Counted from the first letter of the stretch, positions 1 to 8,038 are shown. The stretch: DNA of 64,000 nt from Pseudomonadota bacterium (GCA_021324455.1 JAJPJA010000017.1:1-64000); one strand, 5' to 3'. Numbers and translations are program-made. Notes: generated by a model from the sequence alone, not told the origin.

Positions 1-1
1 C

Positions 2-640
2 GCCCTGCTCAACGGTTTGTTCCTGTGGGTGCTGGTCGCGTTTTTGGTCTTTGAAGCGATACACCGCATCGGGACGCCGCAACCTGTCAACGCGCTGCCG
101 GTAATGGTGATCGCGGCCGCGGGGCTGCTGGTCAATTCGTTCCTGGCCTGGTTTACCTATCAGGGCGAGAGCCGCGAACACGGAATGGCGCTGCGGGCGG
201 TGTTCGTGCACGTACTGTCCGATCTGGCGGGATCGTTCGGAGTGCTGAGCGCGGGCGCGCTGATTTATTTCACCGGATGGCATCCGGCGGATTCTCTGGT
301 CAGCCTTTTTATCGCCGTGCTCATAATTTACGGCTCCTGGGGCTTGATTCGCGAAGGCGTCGACATCCTGATGGAAGCGGTCCCGGCCAATATCGACCTC
401 GAGGAACTGCGCAGCCGCCTGCTCGGGGTCGACGGCACCGAGGAAGTCCATGATTTGCACGTATGGTGCCTGACGGCGCGCGAGTTTGCGCTCTCGGCCC
501 ACGCCGTGGTCGCGGATCGGGCCGATTCGGATCGGATCCTGTCCGAGATGTCCGCGGTGCTGGCGAAGTACAACATTCATCACATGACGGTTCAGCTGGA
601 GCGCGACAGCCGGCGCAAGCACGAGCCGGAACATTTCTGA
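2..640 (+). CDS. Cation diffusion facilitator (CDF) family transporter, C-terminal part
   Basis: The frame is open to the left edge, so the gene starts outside the window and only about 212 C-terminal residues are seen. CDF proteins export Zn, Co, Fe or Mn from the cytoplasm in exchange for protons. Four hydrophobic segments are visible, and the segment matching family helix 5 carries HVLSD, the His-x-x-x-Asp half of the transport metal site. After the last helix comes a soluble domain of about 85 residues with the usual cytoplasmic CDF fold features (LHVW, HHMTVQLE at the end). The metal cannot be assigned because the helix-2 half of the site is missing from the window. The first TTG at 17 is internal, since the residues before it continue the helix. 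Confidence 0.9.
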   Translation, partial: ALLNGLFLWVLVAFLVFEAIHRIGTPQPVNALPVMVIAAAGLLVNSFLAWFTYQGESREHGMALRAVFVHVLSDLAGSFGVLSAGALIYFTGWHPADSLVSLFIAVLIIYGSWGLIREGVDILMEAVPANIDLEELRSRLLGVDGTEEVHDLHVWCLTAREFALSAHAVVADRADSDRILSEMSAVLAKYNIHHMTVQLERDSRRKHEPEHF

Positions 641-704
641 TCGCGATGAACCGTGCGCCGCGACGCGCTATGCTGAGGAAAATGGATTGGACGGGAGGCG
701 GAAT

Positions 705-1361
705 ATGAACTCCCATGAAAAACTGCGCCCCGAACGCACCTTGTTTTACGACGTCGATACGCAGCGCGATTTTATGCTGGCCGGCGGCGCACTGTACGTT
801 GCAGGCAGCGAGAAGATCCTGCCCGCCCTGAGGCATCTGACCGAACTGGCGCAGCGGCGCGGCATCCGGCGGATCTGTTCCACCGATCGCCACTTTCCCG
901 GCGACCGCGAACTGGCGCGCAACGGCGGTCCATGGCCCGACCACTGCATGGACGGCACACCCGGCCAGCGCAAGGTCGAGGAGACCGCGCCGCGGCGTCC
1001 CTATCCGCTGCCCGCGCACAAAGTCGCCGTGGAGACGCTTGAGGCGGCGCTCAAGCATCCCGGCGAACTGGTCATAGAGAAGCAGGATGTCGACGTGATG
1101 GCCGGCAACGCCAACGCGCATGAGCTGTTCGCACGGCTGAGCGCCCAATACGACGCCATCGTTATCTACGGCGTTTACACCGACGTTTGCGTCGATTACG
1201 CGGTCAATGCCGTCCTGCAGCATGGCCGCGTGCCCTACGTCGTGATCGACGCAATCCATGAAATCGATCCGGCCCGGGCCGCCGCCGCTTGCGAGCGATG
1301 GCGCCGGCGCGGCGTCAGAACCGTCACCCGGGCCCAACTCGAAGCTCTGCTGGATGATTGA
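705..1361 (+). CDS. Isochorismatase/nicotinamidase-like cysteine hydrolase
   Basis: A 218-residue protein of the isochorismatase-like fold. The Asp of VDTQRDF near residue 18, a Lys in VIEKQDVD and the Cys of TDVCVDYAV fit the Asp-Lys-Cys catalytic triad of nicotinamidases and related amidases. The stretch resembling a nicotinamidase metal site is STDRHFPGD followed by GPWPDHCM, so nicotinamidase (NAD salvage) is the leading guess. Substrate specificity in this family is not reliable from sequence. I chose ATG 705 because GGGAGG lies 6 bases upstream; an in-frame TTG at 687 has no such site. Its stop codon overlaps the ATG of the following redoxin gene by one base, so the two are probably translationally coupled. 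Confidence 0.85.
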   Translation: MNSHEKLRPERTLFYDVDTQRDFMLAGGALYVAGSEKILPALRHLTELAQRRGIRRICSTDRHFPGDRELARNGGPWPDHCMDGTPGQRKVEETAPRRPYPLPAHKVAVETLEAALKHPGELVIEKQDVDVMAGNANAHELFARLSAQYDAIVIYGVYTDVCVDYAVNAVLQHGRVPYVVIDAIHEIDPARAAAACERWRRRGVRTVTRAQLEALLDD

Positions 1362-2248
1362 TGAACACGGCAACTGAAGAAGCGCCGCCGGATCGGCCGG
1401 CTTCGGCCGCGGCCGCGGTCGAAGCGCAAACCGCGGAGGCCGAAGCCGCCGAACAGCCGTGGCGGGTCCCGCCGGCTCAGCCGCTGCGCCTGATTGCGGC
1501 GATCGTTCTGCTGGTGTGCGGCGCCGTCAGCTACGGCTACGTGCTGATGAATTTCTGGAGCTCGCCGGGGTTGGGAATTCACCTGGCGACTCCCTACCCG
1601 GCCTACATCCTGATCGGGTTGGGTCTGGTCCTGGGGTTGGCCGCGATACGGGTGGCGCTTGGTTTGTGGTCGCCGCACGCCAGACTGGCGATTGCAGGGA
1701 TCGCGTTCATGGCTTCGATTACATTCGCGATCGGCGGCGGCCGCTTTGTCAGCTACACGCTGCGCGGCACGCGCAACCCGCCCTTCAAGCTGGCGTTGTC
1801 GGTCGGCGACCGTTTCCCCGATTTCAAGCTCGCCGATCAGAACGGAGTTCAGCACGACAGCGCCTTGTTCGACGCCGGTCCGCTGACGCTGGTGGCGATC
1901 TACCGCGGCGATTTCTGTCCATTCGCCAGATTTGAACTGAGCGATCTGTCGCGGCATACGGATGAGTTTGACAGCGCGGGCATTAAAATCGTGGCGCTCA
2001 GCGCGGACCCGCCCCAGCGCTCGGCGATGCTGGCGCGGTATATTCATACCGATCTGCCCTTGCTCAGCGACCCCGGTGAAACGCTGCTGGGCAGGCTGGG
2101 GCTGGTACAGCACTACAAAAATCAGCCCGACAGCGCGATTCCCGCCTTCGTACTCGTGGATCGGGAGCATCGGGTGAAATGGCTATTCACTTCGCCGTAC
2201 TATCGCCAGCAGCCGTCGCCCGAAACAATTCTGCGAGCTGCTCGATAG
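1361..2248 (+). CDS. Membrane-anchored peroxiredoxin-like (AhpC/TSA) protein
   Basis: About 295 residues. An Ala/Glu/Pro-rich N-terminal tail is followed by three hydrophobic segments (roughly residues 40-65, 75-100, 105-125) and then a thioredoxin-fold domain of the AhpC/TSA type. The domain contains YRGDFCPFARFEL, where the single Cys sits at the peroxidatic position and the second Cys of a CxxC pair is absent. Reductase or peroxidase activity facing the membrane surface is likely, but the partner is unknown. It starts within the stop codon of the upstream isochorismatase-like gene. The combination of three membrane helices and a redoxin domain is less common than soluble Prx. Confidence 0.8.
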   Translation: MNTATEEAPPDRPASAAAAVEAQTAEAEAAEQPWRVPPAQPLRLIAAIVLLVCGAVSYGYVLMNFWSSPGLGIHLATPYPAYILIGLGLVLGLAAIRVALGLWSPHARLAIAGIAFMASITFAIGGGRFVSYTLRGTRNPPFKLALSVGDRFPDFKLADQNGVQHDSALFDAGPLTLVAIYRGDFCPFARFELSDLSRHTDEFDSAGIKIVALSADPPQRSAMLARYIHTDLPLLSDPGETLLGRLGLVQHYKNQPDSAIPAFVLVDREHRVKWLFTSPYYRQQPSPETILRAAR

Positions 2249-2374
2249 GTACATCTTACCGGATTCCCATCCCGCGTTTTCCCGCCCACAGCAAATAGAG
2301 CGGCAGGGTTAAGTAATCCGCGCGGCATGGCGGTTGCGTCCTTCCTCTCCGAAAATCACGAGGAGGGCGTCGAA

Positions 2375-2449
2375 ATGCCAAATCCGAATGACCAGTGTCC
2401 GTGCGGTTCCGGCAAAGCGTACAAGGATTGCTGCGGCAGAAATAAATGA
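2375..2449 (+). CDS. SEC-C motif mini-protein (24 aa)
   Basis: A 24-codon gene whose product is almost entirely one SEC-C zinc-binding motif: CPCGSGKAYKDCCG (Cys-x-Cys, eight residues, Cys-Cys), as at the C-terminus of SecA. An AGGAGG ribosome site lies 8 bases before ATG 2375, a strong reason to believe it is translated. An in-frame ATG at 2327 would give a 40-residue form but has no comparable ribosome site. In SecA this motif binds zinc and contacts SecB or ribosomes. As a free peptide its role is unknown: it could compete for SecB or ribosome contacts, or be a metal-binding peptide. It lies alone between a redoxin gene and an exported DUF4142 protein. Confidence 0.7.
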   Translation: MPNPNDQCPCGSGKAYKDCCGRNK

Positions 2450-2603
2450 TTCCCGTGGGCGGCGGCCGCTTCCGGGTATTTCCGCTTCCTCTCTCCGGCC
2501 TCAACCGTCCCGGGTCAGGCGGACGCCGCCCGTCAAGCGCGGGAATTTACATTAACAACACAACTTTACGCAACTAATCTTCAATCCAGATGGGTAAGGG
2601 CAA

Positions 2604-3230
2604 ATGCGCATCAGCAAAGTAGTACCAACATTGATTCTCGGTGGAATAGCAACTGTGGCGATTGGAGCATTCGTGCCGGGCGCGGCGATGGCCCAGGACG
2701 CCAATTCGGAAATGGCCAGCCCGACAACCGCGAATTCCGCCGATGAAAGCAATCCTGCGCTGTCCGCGCTGCTCAACAAGGCCAACGCGATCAACTACGA
2801 AGAGATCCAGATGGGCAAAACCGCGGCGGACAAGGCCGGCGACAACCAGGCCCTGCTGACGATGGCCAAAACCATGCGGGACGACCATCAGGCCAACGAA
2901 GACGCGGTCTCCGCTCTGGCGCGCGCCAAAAACGTGAAGATTGAAGGCACACCGGGCTCGATCAGCGACAAACTGAAGCGGATGGACAACCTCAACGGTG
3001 CGCAGTTCAACCACGCTTTTCTGTCCGACGCGGTCCAGGATCACACCAGGGCGCTGCGCTTTTTTGAGACTGAAAGGGGCAAGTTCCGCGCCGATCCGGA
3101 CGTAAGCCTGTATATCAACCAGACCATTCCCGTCATTCGGGCGCATCTTGAAATGGCGCGCAGCATGCAAAAGGATCTCGGCCGCACCAATACCGAGAAT
3201 CCGGCCAACAACAAGCACGCCAGCCGCTGA
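2604..3230 (+). CDS. DUF4142 family exported protein
   Basis: 208 residues with an Sec signal peptide (MRISKVVPTLILGGIATVAI and onward, predicted cleavage after AMA near residue 30). The mature part is helical with the DUF4142 pattern: EIQMGKTAADKAGDNQ followed by MAKTMRDDHQANED, and a second His/Asp-containing helix pair (LSDAVQDHTRALRFF). DUF4142 proteins are periplasmic or outer-membrane-associated four-helix proteins of unknown function, often stress-linked. A GGGTAAGGGCAA ribosome site precedes the start. No operon partner is evident; the next gene begins 200 bases downstream behind a possible hairpin. Confidence 0.88.
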   Translation: MRISKVVPTLILGGIATVAIGAFVPGAAMAQDANSEMASPTTANSADESNPALSALLNKANAINYEEIQMGKTAADKAGDNQALLTMAKTMRDDHQANEDAVSALARAKNVKIEGTPGSISDKLKRMDNLNGAQFNHAFLSDAVQDHTRALRFFETERGKFRADPDVSLYINQTIPVIRAHLEMARSMQKDLGRTNTENPANNKHASR

Positions 3231-3250
3231 CAGCCTCCTTGCTGCCGGGT

Positions 3251-3302
3251 CGAGGGCGGTTGATGGCGGTCAGCCCTCCCGGGCCGCCGCGGCCCGCCCT
3301 CG
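3251..3302 (+). terminator. Possible hairpin terminator after DUF4142 gene
   Basis: CGAGGGCGG at 3251-3259 pairs perfectly with CCGCCCTCG at 3294-3302, with more GC pairing possible inside. No T-run follows, so it would be a weak intrinsic terminator or only an mRNA 3' end structure. Confidence 0.25.
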
Positions 3303-3439
3303 ATTGAGTAAGACGCGTCCTCGAACGCGGCGCGGGAGGGCGCAGTCGTGCATCGCATAACCCTTCCTTTGGCCAGCCAGCTTTTGCCACCGGGCGGCCG
3401 TGCTTTCATAATTGCAGCAGAAAGCTCCTGGGCTGGATC

Positions 3440-4582
3440 ATGAGCAAGCCGCAACGACAATGGGGGACCGCGCCGTGGGTCTGCGAACCGCTGCCACCTC
3501 CGGTAGCCCCTCGGCGCAGCGCTCAGGTTGCCATAGTCGGAGCGGGTCTGACCGGCGCTTCGACGGCGTATCATCTGGCGCGGCGCGGAATCTCCGCCGC
3601 CATCTATGAGTCCGATCGGGTTGGAGAAGGCGCCAGCGGCAGAACCGGAGGGCTGGTGCTGGAGGGCACAGCCGTGGGGCCGCTCGAACAGGTCGATACG
3701 TGCCTGCGCGAGCTTCAGCACCTGGTCATGGCGGAGCACATCGACTGCGGGCTGCGGCTGACGGGATGCTGGGAGATTGGGCATGGCACTGCGGCAGGAA
3801 AGCGGACACTGCCCTGGAACGACTGGGGCCATCCAATTTACATCGCCAAAAATATAAGCGGCGGAGTGGTTGAACCGGCGCGCCTGCTGAGCGGGCTGCT
3901 TGCACGGGCGGCGCGGCTGGGCGTTGCAATCAGAGAGAAAACTCCGGTCAAGCGGGTGATGGCACAGCCGCGGCCCGCACTCGAAGTTGCGGGCGATACC
4001 ATCCATCCCGAATTCATTGTAGTCGCGGTCAATGCATGGCTGGGGGAAATACTGCCGGCGCACAGCCGTAGGCTGCGCACTTCGCTTACCTTTGCATGCG
4101 CCACCCAAAGGCTTGATGATTCAACTCTGGCCGCGCTCGGGCTGAGCGAAGGCGTTCCCTTCTACACCTCCGATTTGCCGTATCTGTGGGGCAGAACCCA
4201 CAGCGACGGACGCGTGATATTCGGGTCGGGTTTGGTGTTCGGATCTCCGCGGATGCTGGAAGAGACCGACATCGGGACGGGCGACGCGCGCGCCAGTCTC
4301 AGGCAGCTTCAGGACCGCGTGCGCCGCTTGCATCCGCAGCTCGGCAAGGTTGCATTTTCGGCGTCTTGGGGCGGCCCGATCGCATTCGCGCCCGACGCGG
4401 TGCCGTTTGTGGGCCGGCTTCCCGGATGCCGCAATATCATCGCGGCGGGCGCCTATGCCGGGCACGGGGTGGCGCTGAGCGTGCGGGTGGGGCAGCTGAT
4501 CGCGCGTGCCATCGCCGAAAACGCCGAACTGCCCTCGTGGGGCGCGTGGGACCGCAGGCCGGCATCCGGCACAGATCACTAA
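3440..4582 (+). CDS. FAD-dependent oxidoreductase (DAO family)
   Basis: 380 residues. The Rossmann FAD motif VAIVGAGLTGASTAYHL lies near residues 29-45, followed by GASGRTGG, typical of D-amino-acid-oxidase / glycine-oxidase / gamma-glutamylputrescine-oxidase relatives. The C-terminal AAGAYAGHGVALSVRVGQLIA is the usual second FAD contact. The first 28 residues precede the FAD fold and include PQRQWGTAPW, as in family members that act on secondary amines. The likely reaction is oxidation of an amine or amino acid with release of H2O2; the substrate is unknown. It ends 4 bases inside the convergent acyl-CoA dehydrogenase gene, so there is no terminator between them. Confidence 0.85.
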   Translation: MSKPQRQWGTAPWVCEPLPPPVAPRRSAQVAIVGAGLTGASTAYHLARRGISAAIYESDRVGEGASGRTGGLVLEGTAVGPLEQVDTCLRELQHLVMAEHIDCGLRLTGCWEIGHGTAAGKRTLPWNDWGHPIYIAKNISGGVVEPARLLSGLLARAARLGVAIREKTPVKRVMAQPRPALEVAGDTIHPEFIVVAVNAWLGEILPAHSRRLRTSLTFACATQRLDDSTLAALGLSEGVPFYTSDLPYLWGRTHSDGRVIFGSGLVFGSPRMLEETDIGTGDARASLRQLQDRVRRLHPQLGKVAFSASWGGPIAFAPDAVPFVGRLPGCRNIIAAGAYAGHGVALSVRVGQLIARAIAENAELPSWGAWDRRPASGTDH

Positions 4583-5757
4583 CGGTCGCGCGGCATGCCC
4601 AGGCCGCGCTGGGCAATGATGTTCTTCTGGATGTGCGAAGTCCCTCCCGCGATCTGGAACGCGATCGAAGTCATAAGCTGGCCCATCCATTGGCCGCGCT
4701 CCAGGCGGTCGCCCTCGCCCCGCTCGAGCATCGCATAGCCGCCCAACATGTCCATCGCGGCCGCCGCGATTTCATGTCCCAACTCGCTGCCGGCCAGCTT
4801 GGTCACCATCGAATCGACGCCGGGGGTTCGCCCGCGCATCGAATTGGTAAGCTGGCGGTATGAATGCAAGCGCAGCGCCTCGAGTTGTATTTGCAGGTCC
4901 GCGAGCCGCTGGCGATAGTGCGCGATGGCGATCAACGGAGTTGCACCGCGGCGCACACGGCGCGCGGTCTCGAGCAGTTGATTGAAGGCAGCCAAGGGAC
5001 CGGAATTGAGCCCCATGTTGCCGCGCTCGTTGGCCAGTGTGCTGTTGGCCACCTTCCATCCGTTGTTCAGTCCGCCCACCAGGTCGCGAGCTTCCACGCG
5101 CACATCGCGCAGCGTGACCTCGCTGAAATTGCGTTTGCCGTCAATCTGCACCAGCGGCCGGACCGCAACTCCCGGCGCGTGCATATCGATCAATAGAAAA
5201 GAAATACCCTGATGTTTGGGCCGGCTCGAATCGGTGCGGACCAGGGCAAACATGCGGTCGGCGGCGTCGGCGTAAGAGGACCAGAGTTTGCGGCCGTTGA
5301 CGATGAAATGGTCGTCCTTAAGGACGGCGCGGGTGGCGAGCGCGGCTAAATCCGAACCCGCTTCGGGCTCGGAATATCCCTGGGTCCAGATCTCGTCGGC
5401 CGTTATGATGGGGAGGAGGTAGCGGCGTTTTTGTTCCTCGCTGCCCCAATGCAGCAGTGTCGGACCCAAGGTCAGCAGTCCCTCCTCGCCAACCAGGCGC
5501 GGGGCGCCGGCGCGCGCCATCTCTTCGCTGACGATCATGTTGTAGACCGCAGGCAGCCCCTGGCCGCCGAACTGCCTGGGCCAGGACACCGCGAGATATC
5601 CGGCAGCCACAAGCTTGCGCTGCCAGGCCCTGGCCGGCTCAATCCAGCCCGGACGCGAAGTGTCCTGTTCTTCGGGATGCTCGGGAAGATTGGCCGCGAG
5701 CCATCGTCTGAAACCGCGGCGGTAGGTCTCTTCTTCAGGCGCGAAGTTCAGGTCCAT
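4579..5757 (-). CDS. Acyl-CoA dehydrogenase
   Basis: 392 residues with the full ACAD architecture: N-terminal helical domain, beta domain with WTQGYSEPEAGSDLAAL (FAD/substrate contact) and C-terminal helical domain ending AGGTSHIQKNIIAQRGLG. The position used by medium-chain ACAD Glu376 is Gly here. A Glu in the NERGNMGL helix near residue 240 sits where isovaleryl-CoA-type enzymes place their base, so that is the likely catalytic residue. The usual TSEIQ is TSHIQ. It lies 26 bases downstream of a second ACAD on the same strand. Paired ACADs of this type can form heterotetramers on bulky acyl-CoAs in other bacteria, but that is only a possibility here. Confidence 0.93.
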   Translation of the reverse strand: MDLNFAPEEETYRRGFRRWLAANLPEHPEEQDTSRPGWIEPARAWQRKLVAAGYLAVSWPRQFGGQGLPAVYNMIVSEEMARAGAPRLVGEEGLLTLGPTLLHWGSEEQKRRYLLPIITADEIWTQGYSEPEAGSDLAALATRAVLKDDHFIVNGRKLWSSYADAADRMFALVRTDSSRPKHQGISFLLIDMHAPGVAVRPLVQIDGKRNFSEVTLRDVRVEARDLVGGLNNGWKVANSTLANERGNMGLNSGPLAAFNQLLETARRVRRGATPLIAIAHYRQRLADLQIQLEALRLHSYRQLTNSMRGRTPGVDSMVTKLAGSELGHEIAAAAMDMLGGYAMLERGEGDRLERGQWMGQLMTSIAFQIAGGTSHIQKNIIAQRGLGMPRDR

Positions 5758-5783
5758 CGGGCGCTCCGTCGGTGCCTGCGGGC

Positions 5784-6977
5784 TCAGCGCGCCCGGGGCA
5801 GACCCAGTACGCGTTCTGCCAGAGTGTTGCGCTGAATCTCCGAGGTGCCGCCCTGGATCGTATTGGCGCGCGAATAGAGAAACTCGAATTGCCAGCGCCC
5901 CCGATCGATCGTATAGGGCGAGCCTTCGGTCAACTGGCTGGCGGGCCCCTGCAGCGCCATCACGAACTCCTGCATCCGCTGGTTGGTTTCCGACCAGTTC
6001 AGCTTCAGGATCGAGCCTTCGGGGCCGGGCGCTTCACCCCTGATAATTCGGGAAAACGCGCGATAAGCGGTAAGCCGCATGGCCTCCAGTTCGACATACA
6101 ACTGCGCGATGTGCTGGCGGATCAGCGGGTCGCTCGGCGCTGGGACGCCGCGCCGGCGAGTCCGGCGGCACAGATCGACAATCTCCGCGAACAGGGCATA
6201 ATACTGCGCACCGACCGAAATCACCGGCGCGCCGCGCTCGTTCATCAGCGTGGTGAGCGCCACGCGCCATCCGTCGTTGAGTCCGCCCAGCAGGTTTTCA
6301 CGGGGTACGCGCACGTGGTTGAAAAACACTTCGTTGAATTCGGCGCCGCCGGTCATCTGGCGCAGCGGTTTGACCGCGATTCCGGGCGTTTTCATATCGA
6401 CCAGCAGAAAGCTGAGCCCGCGATGTTTGGGCGCGGCGGGATCGGTCCGCACCAGCAGCATGCACCAGTCCGCGATATGCGCCAGCGAAGTCCATACCTT
6501 CTGCCCGTTGACCACGAAGTGATCGCCGGCGAGTTCAGCCCGTGTGCGCAGCGAGGCGAGGTCGGAACCCGAGCCCGGCTCCGAAAAGCCCTGGCACCAG
6601 ATCTCTTCGCAGGAGAGGATCCTGCGCAGATGGCGGTGCTTCTGCTGCTCGGTTCCATGCGCGAGCAGAGTCGGTCCGGCAAGATAAACGCCGACTACAT
6701 TGAGCGGCTGCGGCGCTCGCGCGCGCGCCTGCTCTTCGCCGAAAATCGCGCTGTGGACCAAAGTGGCGTCCTGTCCGCCGTACTCGCGCGGCCATTCCAG
6801 ACCGAGCAAGCCGTTGTCATACAGACGGCGCTGCCAGTCGCGCAGAAAATCGACGGCGGCATCGCCCCTGGGTGCGACATATCCGGGTGAACCCCATCCG
6901 GGGGGCAGATTGGCGCGCAGAAAGCCGCGCACCCGTTCTCTGAAATGTTCCTCCGGTTCAGCGTAAGTCAGATCCAT
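5784..6977 (-). CDS. Acyl-CoA dehydrogenase
   Basis: 397 residues from the ATG at 6977, chosen because MDLTYAEPEEHFRERVRGFL is the usual ACAD N-terminus; the frame runs 20 codons further upstream without family similarity. Domains: N-terminal helices, beta domain with IWCQGFSEPGSGSDLASL, C-terminal helices ending QGGTSEIQRNTLAERVLG. As in its neighbour the MCAD-type base is Gly and NERGAPVI carries the likely catalytic Glu. It is first in a two-gene ACAD operon. A 400-base region without intact genes lies upstream and probably holds its promoter. Confidence 0.93.
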   Translation of the reverse strand: MDLTYAEPEEHFRERVRGFLRANLPPGWGSPGYVAPRGDAAVDFLRDWQRRLYDNGLLGLEWPREYGGQDATLVHSAIFGEEQARARAPQPLNVVGVYLAGPTLLAHGTEQQKHRHLRRILSCEEIWCQGFSEPGSGSDLASLRTRAELAGDHFVVNGQKVWTSLAHIADWCMLLVRTDPAAPKHRGLSFLLVDMKTPGIAVKPLRQMTGGAEFNEVFFNHVRVPRENLLGGLNDGWRVALTTLMNERGAPVISVGAQYYALFAEIVDLCRRTRRRGVPAPSDPLIRQHIAQLYVELEAMRLTAYRAFSRIIRGEAPGPEGSILKLNWSETNQRMQEFVMALQGPASQLTEGSPYTIDRGRWQFEFLYSRANTIQGGTSEIQRNTLAERVLGLPRAR

Positions 6978-7374
6978 CGCATCGCATCCGTTCCAAATTG
7001 GAAAGCACAGCCAGGGCGGCATCGTGACTGCCGGCATCCTCAGTTGAGGGGTCCATGCTTACTCAGTCAAACCGCCGGACCGTACCGCAATGGCTAAAGC
7101 CGCACCACGTTTATCGGTATCGCAGATTGCCGCGGCATCGCATTGATCATCTTGCAGCCGCGATCCGTGCGTCCAGCGTCAGCACCATCCCGCAACTGCC
7201 CACGCATAGCCGGCAAAACGACTTGACCTCCGTCGTAGTCGGATCCATTCACTGGGCTCGCGCAAATCCTCGCACAACCGGATCAGGATGCAAAGCCAGG
7301 CAAGCCCGGTTTGCAAGATTGCGATCTTCAGCGCCGTGGTCGCGAAATGATTGCGTATCCGACCCGGTCAAGCT
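6978..7374. other. Intergenic region with a gene remnant
   Basis: About 400 bases between the acyl-CoA dehydrogenase start and the stop of the MazF-like gene. On the minus strand it contains the decayed start of a molybdopterin oxidoreductase (7147-7248). An open frame on the plus strand (7055-7516) runs antisense into the toxin gene and looks like no known protein. The promoter for the two ACAD genes should lie in the left part, but I could not pick clear -35/-10 boxes. Confidence 0.5.
7147..7248 (-). pseudogene. Remnant of a molybdopterin oxidoreductase N-terminus
   Basis: Reading leftward from ATG 7248, a 33-codon frame encodes a peptide with CRLCVGSCGMV, the Cys-x2-Cys-x3-Cys start of the [4Fe-4S] site found at the N-terminus of molybdopterin (bis-MGD) oxidoreductases, preceded by TEVKSF as in that family. 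The frame stops at TGA 7147-7149 just after DARIAAAR. Shifting by one base keeps a frame open for another 31 codons to TAA near 7057. No fourth Cys with CxKG or the rest of an expected 700-residue enzyme exists. I read this as the surviving start of a deleted gene. A functional 33-residue peptide is possible but less likely. Confidence 0.6.
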
Positions 7375-7743
7375 TCAGGAGATCAGGCCCAGGACCTCGC
7401 GGAGGGCATCTTCGACCCGCGTCATCATGCTGTTATCCAGACGCAAGAGCGGGCCCTGCTGGAGCCTGGCGGTATCGAGCGCGAAGATCTGGTCCACCAT
7501 CAGGTCGGCGGCGTAGCGCAGGCGTCCGCCCGGCGCAATCCGAATCCGCAGCGGCTCGGCATCCTCGATAAGATCGGTGGTCAGGGGGATCACCAGAGTA
7601 GAGGGATGGCGCTCGTGCAGCAGTTCGGGGCACTGGACCACGAGCACCTCCTGCGTCCTGCGGCGCGCCGGCCGCACAGCCGGACCGGCGGTCAGGGACC
7701 AGATCTCGCCGCGCTCAGGCGTTCGGCCGCTCGCCGGAGTCAT
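7375..7743 (-). CDS. MazF/PemK-type toxin (putative endoribonuclease)
   Basis: 122 residues. It has the MazF/PemK pattern: RGEIWSLTAGPAVRP at the start, RRTQEVLVVQCPEL (loop plus strand), TLVIPLTTDL, then RIRIAPGGRL and a helix-forming VDQIFALDTARL. MazF-like toxins cut mRNA at short motifs and are neutralised by a co-encoded antitoxin. The ATG lies 29 bases inside the upstream RHH-type gene, the usual coupled antitoxin-toxin arrangement. The linker after GPAVRPARRR is longer and more basic than in E. coli MazF. Activity on RNA is inferred from the family only. Confidence 0.78.
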   Translation of the reverse strand: MTPASGRTPERGEIWSLTAGPAVRPARRRTQEVLVVQCPELLHERHPSTLVIPLTTDLIEDAEPLRIRIAPGGRLRYAADLMVDQIFALDTARLQQGPLLRLDNSMMTRVEDALREVLGLIS

Positions 7744-7981
7744 CGGACAGTCCGTTGCCGGCGGCCTGGCCGGTGCGGATCCTTCTCGAAGCTTCCGTCA
7801 GGCGCGACGACCTGAGGCTCGCAAGTGTCTGTCCGTTCATGCGGCGGATGGCGAGGCGGATGTATTGCGCGCGGGACAGATTGAGCGCGCGGGCGCAGCG
7901 GCCGCAGGCCTCAAGCATTTCGGTCGGCAGTATCAGCGAGATGGCGCGAACTGAAAGGTCTTCAGGATATTTCACAGGCAC
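7715..7981 (-). CDS. Ribbon-helix-helix antitoxin partner of the MazF-like toxin
   Basis: 88 residues. Residues about 10-50 fit a ribbon-helix-helix DNA-binding domain: strand VRAISLILP, helix TEMLEACGRCARALN, turn, helix SRAQYIRLAIRRMN. The remaining Arg/Ser-rich tail would be the toxin-binding part. It starts with GTG at 7981 (another in-frame GTG at 7975 is possible) behind a GGGGAG site. It overlaps the toxin gene by 29 bases and is expressed first, as in mazEF- and kis-kid-type modules. A TTGACA promoter with two direct repeats lies just upstream, consistent with autoregulation by an RHH dimer pair. Confidence 0.72.
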   Translation of the reverse strand: MPVKYPEDLSVRAISLILPTEMLEACGRCARALNLSRAQYIRLAIRRMNGQTLASLRSSRLTEASRRIRTGQAAGNGLSDDSGERPNA

Positions 7982-8002
7982 CCGCTCCCCTCTACTACAA
8001 TA

Positions 8003-8038
8003 TGACAGTATTTATTGCTGATAGTATGATGATGTCAA
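8003..8038 (-). promoter_or_regulatory. Promoter and operator-like direct repeats of the toxin-antitoxin operon
   Basis: On the minus strand TTGACA (8038-8033) is followed after 17 bases by ATAAAT (8015-8010). Two 9-base direct repeats, TGACAGTAT at 8003-8011 and TGATAGTAT at 8019-8027 (one mismatch, 16 bases apart, read on the plus strand), cover the -10 box and the spacer. Binding there by the RHH antitoxin would block transcription. Confidence 0.55.

Noticed and set aside
7055..7516. Plus-strand 153-codon frame
   Set aside because: Runs antisense through the molybdopterin remnant into the toxin gene; no family likeness.
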